A DNA stretch of 64,000 bases from Nitrospira sp. (GTDB taxonomy: Bacteria > Nitrospirota > Nitrospiria > Nitrospirales > Nitrospiraceae): contig SPAW01000029.1 of NCBI GenBank assembly GCA_005239465.1, positions 1 to 64,000 of the forward strand. Reading direction: 5' to 3'. The translations under genes and the position numbers were made by a program. Below the pieces are notes generated by a model. It saw only the letters and a list, made by a program, of their open reading frames with translations. It ran no database searches and was not told the DNA's origin. Below are positions 1 to 8,348 of this stretch, in pieces. Numbering within the stretch: position 1 is the stretch's first letter; each line of letters opens with the position of its first letter.

Positions 1-247
1 TCCGATGTCGGCCACAGGAGACCCCGTCCGCCAGCAGGTCGTGCCAAACACGCCGGGCCCCGTAGGTACGGTCGCTGGCGAGGAAGCTGGCTCGCACCCT
101 GGCCAACAGTTGTTCGTTGGCCTTCGCTCGGGCACTCGGCGATCGAGTTCGCCAGGCATAGAACCCTGCGCGCGAGACACCGAGCGCCTCGCACAACCAT
201 CCCGCCGGCCAAATCCCCCGGTGTGTCGCGATGAAGGCGAACTTCAT
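1..247 (-). CDS. IS3-family transposase OrfB, N-terminal fragment
   Basis: The visible residues include the HTH_21-type region typical of IS3 OrfB: WLCEALGVSRAGFYAWRTR, then a segment ending in TYGARRVWHDL. The DDE catalytic core lies beyond the window edge. The start ATG (245-247) overlaps the orfA stop as ATGA, which suggests translational coupling or the frameshift arrangement usual in this family. Confidence 0.85.
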   Translation of the reverse strand, partial: MKFAFIATHRGIWPAGWLCEALGVSRAGFYAWRTRSPSARAKANEQLLARVRASFLASDRTYGARRVWHDLLADGVSCGRHR

Positions 248-534
248 AGCACCTCCTTCGCGAAGTAGGCCGCGGCTTTTTTTAAGATGTCGCGCTCCGC
301 CTTCAGCTTGAGCACTTCACGGCGGAGCCGTGCGAGTTCTGCCTGCTCGGGCTTCATCTGCCCCTGGCCCGGAAAGGCCTGCTGCGCATCGGCGGCACAC
401 TCCTGCACCCATCGGCGCAACACCGTGCCATGCACGCCCAAATCGCGCGAGGCTTGCGCCACCGTCACCCCGCGCTCTCGAATCAGCTTCACCGCCTCAA
501 CCTTGAATTCGCGCGTAAACTTGCGTCGCTCCAT
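244..534 (-). CDS. IS3-family transposase OrfA
   Basis: A 96-residue protein of the size usual for IS3 OrfA. Its N-terminal half is a helix-turn-helix of the transposase_8 type (RRKFTREFKVEAVKLI, then VTVAQASRDLGVHGTVLRRW). It is followed by a leucine-heptad coiled coil (ELARLRREVLKLKAERDILKKA) that normally multimerises the transposase. It is upstream of and overlaps orfB, and appears intact. Confidence 0.92.
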   Translation of the reverse strand: MERRKFTREFKVEAVKLIRERGVTVAQASRDLGVHGTVLRRWVQECAADAQQAFPGQGQMKPEQAELARLRREVLKLKAERDILKKAAAYFAKEVL

Positions 535-1565
535 GCCGCACCTCCAGTTTCATTCATACACCTAACTCGGTGTCTTTGAAACTGGCAGCAGCTCAAACCA
601 ATGATTCTGCTCAATGACTCCTCAATCGAGTAAGCTTCATAGGGGTAGGTGGGGTCATTAGGTTCTGCAGAGTGTTCGAAGCCTTTGTTCTCTAGACGAT
701 TTCTAAAAGTAGAATCGATTGTCTGCTCATATTTCTGCCCCCAGCCAATTTCTACATCTGCATAAATTTCTTCCTCCCAGGGATAGATGCCACACCATAC
801 CCAGAGATCTTGATTTCGCATGGCCTTCTTGAGCCGTCTCCCCTTCGTATAGTTGATGTAAAACCCTGGATATTCTTCCGCCGAGCGGGGAATGCGAATC
901 AGGTATATGGAATTGCCCAATATTCTCTGGAGAGCATCGCGTGACTCTTCGATCATGCGTTTCAAAGCCGTGCTCTGCGGCTCAAAATGTTTCCATGCCG
1001 ACTTTAACTTGCGGATATTGACAGCTGTGGGCAATGTCATCTGATGAGCCTCCAGAAATCTGTAAAACTCCTCTCTAAGCCAAGTTGATTTGCCATGTAT
1101 ATTGCCAGGCGATTCCTTGACAAGAGAAGCGATTGTATCCCATGTCAGCAGCCGGATTCGAATTCCTGCGGTAGAACGGGGCATCGAATGGTACGGCTTG
1201 TGCTTTCTCCGTACGTAAACCAATCCCTTATTTGGTTTCTTACTGTCCCTAACCTGTCTGGCATATCGTGCAAGTTGATTCTTCCCTATTGGAGCATCAA
1301 TCTTGTTCTCTTGAACGATATAGGTGTGACGGTCTGAAAACACTATGTCCGGTATGTTTCCATTAGCAGTGCCATGAGGCTGGGTTTGGACCTCAGGAAG
1401 CGCCGAGCAACGATACCCAAGGGACTTCAGATAAATTCTGAGGAACGGTCCGTCATTCTTGAGTAAGCATGCAAAGGCCGCAGTGAGAAAGTTCTCAGCC
1501 ACAAACAGCTTTTTGTCAAATGCTCTTAGTGAGGCAAGACTTTCGAGAAGTGAATCGCTAATCAC
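489..1565 (-). pseudogene. PD-(D/E)XK nuclease-like protein, C-terminus replaced by IS sequence
   Basis: The frame encodes 358 residues, but only about the first 324 (596-1565) belong to the original gene. The last 34 residues are read from the IS3 end and overlap orfA. The N-terminal half carries NIPDIVFSDRHTYIVQENK, which fits a PD-(D/E)XK nuclease fold (PD, nine residues, then E-x-K). Known members of this fold include restriction and repair nucleases. No methylase or helicase partner adjoins it, so its role is unknown. The insertion probably removed part of the C-terminal domain. Base composition looks more AT-rich than nearby genes, consistent with accessory DNA. Confidence 0.7.
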
Positions 1566-1695
1566 AACTTAAGATCAGTCAGAATGATTCGGTTTTGAAC
1601 CGTTGGGAGGATACGCGTATCCCCGCAGAAAATCGAGTTCATGCCAAAGAAGCTACTCTAGAGTTTTTGACCCTGCTCGCGTTGTTTAGCACAGG

Positions 1696-2316
1696 TCATT
1701 TTTCGGCCAACGCGCAGATACCCGTGCGGAGACGTTCGGTTTTGGTGACGAATCGTGCCTGATGAAATCCTGCCTGCGTCAGTAGCCCAGCCAACTCATC
1801 ACCTGTATACAACTGATACACGCCGGTTTGGGTGACTTTGAAATTGGCGATGTCCTCTTTCGAGATGACATACAACGCCAGGCGTCCGCCCGGTTTCATG
1901 ACGCGCTGGATTTCGTGGAGTGTCGCCACCGGGTCTTTCCAAAAGTAGACGACGTTTGTGGCGAAGACTTTGTGGAAACTGTTGTCAGGATACGGGAGCT
2001 TCGACGCGTCACCGAGGCGCAGTTCGACCCTGTCTGCCGCGATCGCCGCCGCGTTTCGTCGTAACGCCTGCTGCAACATGGTTTCTGAAAAATCCACGCC
2101 GGCCACCCGTCCTTGCGACACGAGCCCAGCCACGCGCTGAATGCCATGGCCTGGGCCACAGCCGATTTCCAGTACGTGATCGGTGGGCTGAATCTCGATC
2201 AGATCGATTGTCCAGTCGATCCCCTCGCGATTCATGCGGAAGAGAAACCCCGCCACCTGCCCGAAGCATCCCGACGGCTGCCGGAATTGTTGCGCGATGC
2301 TGTGCCACAATCTCAT
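1696..2316 (-). CDS. Class I SAM-dependent methyltransferase
   Basis: A 206-residue Methyltransf_11-type protein. SAM-binding motif I is VLEIGCGPGHG near residue 50. The acidic motif II residue follows in VAGVDFSETML, and later motifs are ELRLGDASKLPYPDNSF and RVMKPGGRLALYV. The start at 2316 has a purine-rich GGGAG upstream. The methyl acceptor cannot be inferred: there is no operon partner, the upstream gene is a broken accessory gene and the downstream spacer is non-coding. Confidence 0.88.
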   Translation of the reverse strand: MRLWHSIAQQFRQPSGCFGQVAGFLFRMNREGIDWTIDLIEIQPTDHVLEIGCGPGHGIQRVAGLVSQGRVAGVDFSETMLQQALRRNAAAIAADRVELRLGDASKLPYPDNSFHKVFATNVVYFWKDPVATLHEIQRVMKPGGRLALYVISKEDIANFKVTQTGVYQLYTGDELAGLLTQAGFHQARFVTKTERLRTGICALAEK

Positions 2317-2616
2317 GAACGCTCCCGACCATCCAACTGAACGCCTGCACTTTACGCCGGCAGTACAAGGCGATCAACGGCGACTTCCCTTACCGCGAAA
2401 GCAGGAGGAAATTCTTGCTGACGCGTCGCCTTTTGTCGCCGTTTTTATTGCCCAGGATCTGCCGAGCCGATACATGCTCTTCCGGGCCACGGCCTCACAC
2501 AGCGGACGCCCCCTGTAAATCAACCGGTTCTGCGGTCCTCTCCTTTGGGGCATCCGGCAGGCCTCCGGATTGCACCGCTCTAGAAGCAGCAGACACTGTC
2601 ACCGAAGGAGGCCAAT

Positions 2617-2715
2617 ATGTCGCTGTTCATCCTCATCGCGTTGTTCAGCCTGCTTCCGTTGCCTGTCCTGGCGGCGGTCGAGATTGCCGAGCTCTCTTCG
2701 AAGCCCCGTCGGTAG
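2617..2715 (+). CDS. Possible 32-residue exported peptide
   Basis: A short frame has a strong GGAGG ribosome-binding site seven bases before its ATG. It encodes a signal-peptide-like stretch (MSLFILIALFSLLPLPVLA) followed by only 13 residues and a TAG. The short mature part could mean a real small peptide, a leader, or the first piece of a frameshifted gene. An open frame in another phase continues to about 2919 but has no recognisable family. Low confidence. Confidence 0.3.
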   Translation: MSLFILIALFSLLPLPVLAAVEIAELSSKPRR

Positions 2716-3019
2716 CCGGTGGGGGCGCTCGCGTGGTCATCCATTGCGCGCTTCTGATCACCCACGTGGAGGACCAATGGGTCGGGGGGCGCATCAGGCT
2801 GATCGCGCCGAAACACCGCCAGCAATTCGTCCGCTTACTCGAACAGATGATTGCAGGCAATTTCGCCGGGCTCCCGCCCGGAGAAGCCGTCGATATGTCG
2901 GTAACCAGCCACTCGTAGCCTCCCGGTGGTGCATCCCTGATCGGCCTGCGATATCGCCCCACCGGCCCCTCTAACGGGGTATTCAGCCCCCTCCGGCGAC
3001 CCCGTTACACTGGCCTATC
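2716..3019. other. Spacer without a supported gene
   Basis: Open frames exist on both strands here but none has a convincing start, family resemblance or ribosome-binding site. The plus-strand frame ending near 2919 is the most protein-like and could be the remnant downstream half of the small exported peptide gene. Confidence 0.4.
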
Positions 3020-3397
3020 ATGGAGCCATCGAAACCGTGCCAACGAGCGCACTATCGGCTTACACTTCCCGTCACCTATCCAGTCATGTTTTCCGATGCG
3101 GCAACGATCGGCGAAGGAATCGTGACGAACCTCTCGGTGTTCGGCTGCACGATTGAATGCACCAGCGCCGTGCCGGAAAAGACAAACCTCCTCATTCGCT
3201 TGATCCTGCCCGATCAGAAAGAGTCCCTCCCGATCGAGAGTGCAGAGGTCCGGTGGGTGAATGGGAAGCAGGTGGGGCTTCAATTCAACAAATTGGAGCG
3301 GACGGCGAATCTCCGCCTGCTCTGCTTCGTGTGGGATCGGATGCTCGAACGTCTACAGTCCATCAAACAGCAGGTTTCCCCAAAGCCCTACTCCTGA
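3020..3397 (+). CDS. PilZ domain protein
   Basis: A 125-residue single-domain PilZ protein. The two cyclic-di-GMP contact motifs are present: RAHYR near residue 9 (RxxxR) and NLSVFGCT near residue 38 ([D/N]xSxxG). Beta-strand segments such as EVRWVNGKQVGLQF complete the barrel. PilZ domains bind cyclic-di-GMP and act as effectors in motility, exopolysaccharide and envelope control. It converges on the flippase-like gene, with their 3' ends overlapping by 10 bp. Confidence 0.85.
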   Translation: MEPSKPCQRAHYRLTLPVTYPVMFSDAATIGEGIVTNLSVFGCTIECTSAVPEKTNLLIRLILPDQKESLPIESAEVRWVNGKQVGLQFNKLERTANLRLLCFVWDRMLERLQSIKQQVSPKPYS

Positions 3398-4374
3398 CGC
3401 GACTCGCCTTTCCTCGGCAGCGCCAAACACAGCAGCCCGATCCCGATCCAGACGAGTTCGCGGAATCGCCGCAGCAGCGCGAAGGTAATACCGGTCACAT
3501 CGCTGTAGCCGAAGGCCTTCAACAAGAGCAAATTGCCGCCGTCCTGCGCGCCGAGGCTGCCGGGGATAAAGAAAGTGCCGCCTTTGATGAAGACGGATAG
3601 CGCTCCGATGGAGATGGCCGAAAGCAGACTCGCCGGACCGCCGAGATAGTAGACGATCACAAACACTTCCAGCGCTTCCGCCATCCAGCCCAAAAAGAAC
3701 AAGCCGGTCGAGGCGTAGAACGCGCCGTGATGGTGGCTATAGAAATTCAAGATTGTCTGATCGAGCGACCGGAGTTGGTCTTCCCGCGCTTCCAGGAACC
3801 CGATCCACAGACCACATTTCCGCAGCGTCTCCAGAATCCACGTAAAGAGCCCGCGCCGTTGCATGAGCATAAATCCAGCCGTGCCGAACAGCAGCAGCCC
3901 CACGCTCAACACCCCCGCCACGACGACCTGCCCTGAGGTACCGTTCACGCCCAACATCCAGAATCCGAGAGCGATGCCCAACAAAATAAACAAGACTTCG
4001 GCGATGGTCATCGTCGTCTTCGCGATCACGACGGACGCCAGGCCTTCCACAATCGGCACGTTGTGTTTTTTGAGCAGGTAGGCCTTGAGCGGTTCGCCGC
4101 CGACATAGGCGGTCGGGGTGGTCATATTCACCACTTCACCGGCGGTTCGGATGGCAAGCAACCGCCAAAACGGCACCGCTTGTGCGGAGGGTCCGAGCGT
4201 GACCTTCCAACCGTACGCCTCGACTGCGTACATGAGAATGGAGGGGATCAGGATGACGAACAGGGCCACAGGACCGAGCTTCGCGGCGGCATCATAGATA
4301 TGGCCGGGCCCGATATGCCACACGAGAAGACCGAGAGTAAGAATACCGAGAGCAAGTAGGAGATATCGCAACAC
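3388..4374 (-). CDS. Flippase-like membrane protein (LPG synthase TM / UPF0104 family)
   Basis: A 328-residue integral membrane protein with about eight hydrophobic segments. It has the family hallmarks VNMTTPTAYVGGEPLKAYLL near residue 80 and IPGSLGAQDGG near residue 275. The family includes the flippase half of MprF and the hopanoid-associated HpnL and YbhN proteins. It is the last gene of the minus-strand run from the phosphonopyruvate decarboxylase. A role in moving or modifying the lipid product of the CDP-alcohol phosphatidyltransferase is plausible by context only. A dispersed repeat lies between it and that gene, so it may have its own promoter. Confidence 0.82.
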   Translation of the reverse strand: MLRYLLLALGILTLGLLVWHIGPGHIYDAAAKLGPVALFVILIPSILMYAVEAYGWKVTLGPSAQAVPFWRLLAIRTAGEVVNMTTPTAYVGGEPLKAYLLKKHNVPIVEGLASVVIAKTTMTIAEVLFILLGIALGFWMLGVNGTSGQVVVAGVLSVGLLLFGTAGFMLMQRRGLFTWILETLRKCGLWIGFLEAREDQLRSLDQTILNFYSHHHGAFYASTGLFFLGWMAEALEVFVIVYYLGGPASLLSAISIGALSVFIKGGTFFIPGSLGAQDGGNLLLLKAFGYSDVTGITFALLRRFRELVWIGIGLLCLALPRKGESRQE

Positions 4375-4375
4375 G

Positions 4376-4645
4376 CTAGCAGGATTGTGAAAAAGGCCGC
4401 CAGCTTCGTTCTCGTGTCGCTCGAAGCCTCAACGTAAGGGCCGAAAGTCGATAATGGAACATATCCGTTCGCCAAACCCAATTTCTACTGGCGAACGGCC
4501 CACACGATGTGCGGTGTGTACTACCTCGCTTCTCACTCGCTGCGGCCGCGCCCGGGGAAAGGCGCGTCTTGGACTTCGGCGAGCTCAGTCGAGCCGCGCG
4601 CCGGGGCTGGGCGGGTGAGAATGACGACCATTTTGACCATCCTGC
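4376..4645. repeat. Dispersed TIR element, copy 1 (270 bp)
   Basis: The ends are imperfect inverted repeats: CTAGCAGGATTGTGAAAAAG at the left and, on the opposite strand at the right end, GCAGGATGGTCAAAATGGTC. The same element occurs at 29979-30262 and in shortened form at 22560-22751. A central hairpin pairs CCGTTCGCCA (4465-4474) with TGGCGAACGG (4489-4498). No protein is encoded. It sits between two genes of the phosphonate cluster, in opposite orientation to the other two copies. Confidence 0.8.
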
Positions 4646-4684
4646 AAGAAAGTTGAGGATCACTCTTCCCTCCAATTGTTGAAT

Positions 4685-6121
4685 TTACTGCCGAGGAGAT
4701 GAAACAGCGGATGGCCGAATCACCCACAGCATGATGCCGGCAAAAGCCAGGGAGCCGGTTGCCGCCATCCAGAGAAACCAATCGAGCTTGCCGAGCAGGG
4801 CAAAGATCAGCACGATCACCGAGAAATCGCGGCTGGCAATGTTCTTCAACATAAAATCCGACCATGCCGCATTCACCGGCGTTTTCCATCCGCTCGCCGA
4901 TTTGATCTTTTGCGCTTTCTCCACGAGCAGGAAGGACACGCCGTTGCCCAGCACCGCGGCTGCGCCGAGGGCAAGCGTCATCCAGGCATGGGCCTGCCCA
5001 ACCTGTGTCACATACAGCCCGGCGGCAATGCCCGCAAAGATCGCCATGTGCACGATGTTATCCATGGCGATATCGAACCATGCGCCGAACGGCGATTCCG
5101 TAAACGTCAGGCGCGCAACTTCGCCATCACAGCAGTCGATGACGGCCGCCAGCTGGAACAGCAGCGCTGCAATAATGCCTGCGGTGTAGGTCCCTATTCC
5201 GAACCCCGCGGCAGATACAAGGCCGACTAATGTGGCCAAGATCGTAATGGAATTGGGCGAGAGCCCGACGGCAAGGAACAAGCGCGTGAACCAACGGGAG
5301 AGCTTGCGATTGAAGTACCGATCGACGAATCCTTCGAATTCCCCCTTCAGCGAATTGAAGAGCTTCTTTTCGGCCGTCTGCACTTCGGGCAACGTGCGCA
5401 CATCTTGATACCAAGTGTCGCGTTTCTCCTCCGCCGTCACGACACTCACGCGACCATCGACCGCAGCCCGTTCAAGCCAATGACGGATCGGGAGCCGGCC
5501 GTTTGCGGTCGCAGGATGGTTCGCAGCACTCATGAGGCTGGCCGGCAAGACCACCAACTCTGCGGCGCGCGGCGCCGAATCGTCGAAGTGTGCCGGAGCG
5601 AACGCGGTCAAGCGATTGGTCCGGACTTTCAATCGGATGTCCCGCCGCGTCGATTCTGCGGATCGCTCCTGAGGCATCTGCGCCACGACAATGGCCTCGC
5701 CGTCCCGCACATCGTGCCGCAGCTGTTCGACCAGCCCTCGTGAGAACACGCCGTTCACGCTCGCGACAAGCGCGAAGCCGTGCACCTCCGCCGCCAGGGC
5801 TTCCCATGTCCGCGGATCATCAAGAGGGAATTCTCGGATGGGCATCCAGCGCACGGGGATCGTCACGCGCGGCCCTTTCCCCAACGCCTGCTTGAGCTGA
5901 TCTTCTTCCGGACCGGCAAGCACGATCAATTGGCGAATGCCCGCGCGCTGCAATGTGAGCACGACGCGCTGAAACAGACCGATCCCCACGACGTTCGTCA
6001 GAGGACCCACTTCGCCGACTTGGTGCTCGATCGGTCCGCCGAACACGCTGACCGAGGGCAGCAGAATGGCCGTGGCAAGCCCTTGGATCACCGTCCGCTT
6101 CTGAATGACGCTCTCACTCAT
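4685..6121 (-). CDS. CDP-alcohol phosphatidyltransferase with N-terminal nucleotidyltransferase-like half
   Basis: A 478-residue two-part membrane protein. Residues 270-475 hold a CDP-OH-P transferase domain with its whole signature: D329, D332, G333, A336-R337, G346, D350 and D354 (DCCDGEVAR...GAWFDIAMD). Several TM helices follow. These enzymes move a phospho-alcohol from a CDP or CMP donor to an acceptor alcohol. Residues 10-230 resemble a nucleotidyltransferase but lack a clear GxGxR loop, so this half is probably inactive. The architecture recalls IPCT/DIPPS fusions. In this neighbourhood the likely reaction is transfer of aminoethylphosphonate from CMP-aminoethylphosphonate to a lipid alcohol, which is inference. 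Confidence 0.85.
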   Translation of the reverse strand: MSESVIQKRTVIQGLATAILLPSVSVFGGPIEHQVGEVGPLTNVVGIGLFQRVVLTLQRAGIRQLIVLAGPEEDQLKQALGKGPRVTIPVRWMPIREFPLDDPRTWEALAAEVHGFALVASVNGVFSRGLVEQLRHDVRDGEAIVVAQMPQERSAESTRRDIRLKVRTNRLTAFAPAHFDDSAPRAAELVVLPASLMSAANHPATANGRLPIRHWLERAAVDGRVSVVTAEEKRDTWYQDVRTLPEVQTAEKKLFNSLKGEFEGFVDRYFNRKLSRWFTRLFLAVGLSPNSITILATLVGLVSAAGFGIGTYTAGIIAALLFQLAAVIDCCDGEVARLTFTESPFGAWFDIAMDNIVHMAIFAGIAAGLYVTQVGQAHAWMTLALGAAAVLGNGVSFLLVEKAQKIKSASGWKTPVNAAWSDFMLKNIASRDFSVIVLIFALLGKLDWFLWMAATGSLAFAGIMLWVIRPSAVSSPRQ

Positions 6122-6124
6122 CGC

Positions 6125-6245
6125 TGAAACCTCTTCCTCGTCGTTCGTATTTCGTCGCTCGCGGGATACGCTTCACGGTTCGACAAGCTCACCGCCCCGA
6201 GCCATGTCGAGGGACGAACGACGAGCAACGACCCCTTGCGCATCG
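6125..6245. repeat. Short word-like repeats in the spacer
   Basis: The spacer contains CGTCGTTCGTATTTCG, GGGATACGCTTCACGG and the inverse GACGAACGACGAGCAACGA. The same words recur at 8284-8345, 8944-9020, 26550-26590, 27900-27985, 41480-41517 and 46364-46400. A TTCGACAAGCTCACCGC-type word is also present. No gene or promoter is evident. Confidence 0.6.
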
Positions 6246-6264
6246 CGTATCACGACAGACTTTC

Positions 6265-6984
6265 TCACAATCTCGGCAAAACTTCCAACTCGGCTTTCCG
6301 CACGTCTTCGACAAAATCAATCTCCGTCCACGGCAGACCGCCGATCTTCTCGTAGCCGACTTTCACGTCCCGGAAATACTCCAGCAGCGCATCTTCGTAC
6401 TCCATGTTCCAAGCCTCTTTCTCGATGCAGGACCGGAGAGAGGCGACGATATGCGGCGTGTCGGCATGCTTCACCTTCAAAAAGCCGACGCCTTCGCCGG
6501 CGTAATCGTAATGGGCGGGCATTTTCTTCGTCAGCGCGATGACGCGTCCGCCCGCGACGACCACCATGCATTCCTCGCCGGTTTGCCTGACCGTCTCATC
6601 CATCAGCAAAGCGTTTTCATAGAGCGACGCGACGAGCCGCCTTAAGATTTCCCGGTGAAAGAGCACATCGGCGTCCATGATGATGACGTCGTCATCCAAC
6701 GCGGTCCGCGCCACCCACAAGGAGGAAATGCTGCCGCGATGGAACTGCTCATTGACCAGGAACGTAACGATGACTCCGCACGAGTCGCGCTCGACCGCCG
6801 CGCGAATCATCTCCTGCTTGTAGCCGACGACAATGTCGACCCGCCTGATCCCGACGCTGGCCAACGCCGCCAAGTAGCGATGCAACAGCGATTGGCCGCC
6901 GATCTCGATGAGACATTTGGGCCGATGCTGCGTGACCTGCCAGAGGCGCTTGCCCACGCCGGCTGCAAGGATGAGCGCTTTCAT
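6265..6984 (-). CDS. Sugar/choline-phosphate-type nucleotidyltransferase, candidate 2-AEP cytidylyltransferase
   Basis: A 239-residue NTP_transferase protein with an intact signature near residues 6-25 (LAAGVGKRL...RPKCLIEIGG). A metal-binding aspartate pair is at IMDADVL and product-site residues are in WTEIDFVEDV. Family members transfer NMP from an NTP to phosphorylated alcohols. The phosphonate-tailoring cytidylyltransferase PntC makes CMP-aminoethylphosphonate and is often linked or fused to an AEP transaminase. This gene lies between such a transaminase and a CDP-alcohol phosphatidyltransferase, so that activity is the best guess. The substrate cannot be read from sequence alone. Confidence 0.8.
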   Translation of the reverse strand: MKALILAAGVGKRLWQVTQHRPKCLIEIGGQSLLHRYLAALASVGIRRVDIVVGYKQEMIRAAVERDSCGVIVTFLVNEQFHRGSISSLWVARTALDDDVIIMDADVLFHREILRRLVASLYENALLMDETVRQTGEECMVVVAGGRVIALTKKMPAHYDYAGEGVGFLKVKHADTPHIVASLRSCIEKEAWNMEYEDALLEYFRDVKVGYEKIGGLPWTEIDFVEDVRKAELEVLPRL

Positions 6985-7186
6985 GGGGTGGTGCCCGCAG
7001 CATTCATGAGGGTTCGTGACGAAACCGCCGAGACGCCATGCGAGACGGACGCGCGGAGCCGTGAGGGAGGAAGGTATCCTTGTACAGGATGTCGACCGAC
7101 TGAACGGCGAGCCCGTCCGCCTGCACGCGACGAAGCAGGCTTGCAGGCTTGTCGGAGCGGCGTATGGGCGGTTGCAGTAGAAGCCT
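6985..7186 (-). other. Unexplained 200-nt spacer inside the phosphonate cluster
   Basis: A 69-codon frame begins at an ATGA overlap with the transaminase stop, but its composition is like a shadow frame. The phase continuing past the transaminase stop has a more protein-like tail (VQADGLAVQSVDILYKDT), with no known match. It may be a decayed small gene or leader sequence. Confidence 0.3.
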
Positions 7187-8275
7187 TCATGGATGGTGCG
7201 GGCCCAAGGCTTGTTCGAAGGCGTCGAGGAACCCTGTGAACTGCGCCTCGGTCAACGCGCCCATGTTGGCCACGCGGAAAATCTTATTCTCCAGATTTCC
7301 CTGACCGGCGTAGATGACGTAACCCTGCTCCTTCAGCCGATCGTGCAACGAGTGATACGAGACCCCCTCGGGAAGATAGAAGGCGGTGATGCTGTTTGAT
7401 TGCCGCTCAGGAGTCAGGACCTCCTTGATGCCGATCGTGGCCATGCGACTCCGAATGTGCGCCGCCATTCTCTTGTACCGCTGGATCCGCTTGGTCACCC
7501 CTTCCTCCAGCAGCTCATTCAACGCTTCATCGAAGGCATAATAGATCTGCACCGCCGGCGTGAAGGGCACCGTGCCTTGTCCCTGGTCGTCGACATAGTG
7601 CGTCAGATGCAAATACCACGAGCGCTTCGGATAGGTTCGCATCCGTTCCAGAAACCCTTTGCGCACGAGGACGAATGAAACGCCGGGAAATCCCTGAATG
7701 CATTTCCCCGCTGTGCCGGCCACCATATACATGTGCGACCCGGCGACATCGATGGTTTCCCCCCCCAAGGCACTGATGGCATCCAGAATAAACACTCGGT
7801 TCTGGCTATCGACGACTTCGGCTATGTTTTTGACCGGATTAAGCAAGCCGGTCGTGGTTTCATGGTGGACCATCGCCACGCCGTGCACCTCCGGATGTTG
7901 CCGCAGCGCGAGACGCAAGCGCTCAGGATCCGGCTTGACCGTCCATTCATACTTGAGTTCAGACACGCCCAATCGATGGAGACCGACCATCTGAGACAAC
8001 CGCTCCCCGTAGATCCCGTTATTGATGATCAGGATCCGTTTGCCGTGCGGGATGGAGGACATGAGGGCGGACTCGACGGCCGAGGTGCCCGACCCGGTAA
8101 TCAACACGGCGGCGTAGTCGGCCTCCGCTCCCGGCACAAATGCCTTCAAGAGTTTGGCTTGAATGCCGTGCAACAGCTCGGTGAATTCCGACTCGCGGTG
8201 ACAGATGTCCGGCTTGAGAAGCGCCTGCCGCACCCGCTCGCTGACGTTGACAGGCCCTGGATTCAAGAGAATCAT
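7187..8275 (-). CDS. phnW: 2-aminoethylphosphonate-pyruvate transaminase-like class V aminotransferase
   Basis: With the start at 8275 the protein has 362 residues, close to PhnW length. GAGG lies about eight bases upstream, and the longer frame would read into spacer repeats. The N-terminus MILLNPGPVNVS is typical of the family. The PLP-phosphate site is GSGTSAVES (61-69), the PLP aspartate is D165 in LDAISALGG and the Schiff-base lysine is K191 in GTAGKCIQGFPG. PhnW interconverts phosphonoacetaldehyde and 2-aminoethylphosphonate. Next to a phosphonopyruvate decarboxylase it most likely works in the biosynthetic direction. Related alanine-glyoxylate transaminases are the alternative. Confidence 0.85.
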   Translation of the reverse strand: MILLNPGPVNVSERVRQALLKPDICHRESEFTELLHGIQAKLLKAFVPGAEADYAAVLITGSGTSAVESALMSSIPHGKRILIINNGIYGERLSQMVGLHRLGVSELKYEWTVKPDPERLRLALRQHPEVHGVAMVHHETTTGLLNPVKNIAEVVDSQNRVFILDAISALGGETIDVAGSHMYMVAGTAGKCIQGFPGVSFVLVRKGFLERMRTYPKRSWYLHLTHYVDDQGQGTVPFTPAVQIYYAFDEALNELLEEGVTKRIQRYKRMAAHIRSRMATIGIKEVLTPERQSNSITAFYLPEGVSYHSLHDRLKEQGYVIYAGQGNLENKIFRVANMGALTEAQFTGFLDAFEQALGPHHP

Positions 8276-8348
8276 GCATGTACCTCGTCGTTCGTGAAAC
8301 GTATTTCGAAACTGCCCACGAGCGACGAACGACGCTTCACGAGATACG

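Larger units (their letters stand above)
1..595 (-). mobile_element. IS3-family insertion sequence, partial (runs off the left edge)
   Basis: The element contains an IS3-type orfA and the start of orfB on the minus strand. Its inner end is placed at 595, where the minus-strand sequence begins TGAGCTGCTGCCAG, the TG start expected of IS3-type ends. The end is also fixed by the neighbouring gene: its reading frame changes from nuclease-like protein to unrelated residues at this point. The other end, the target duplication and most of orfB lie outside the window, so the exact family member cannot be named. Confidence 0.85.

Noticed and set aside
6981-7190. 69-codon frame overlapping the transaminase stop
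   Set aside because: Composition (Ala, Ser, Arg) is typical of an out-of-phase frame, and no motif supports it.
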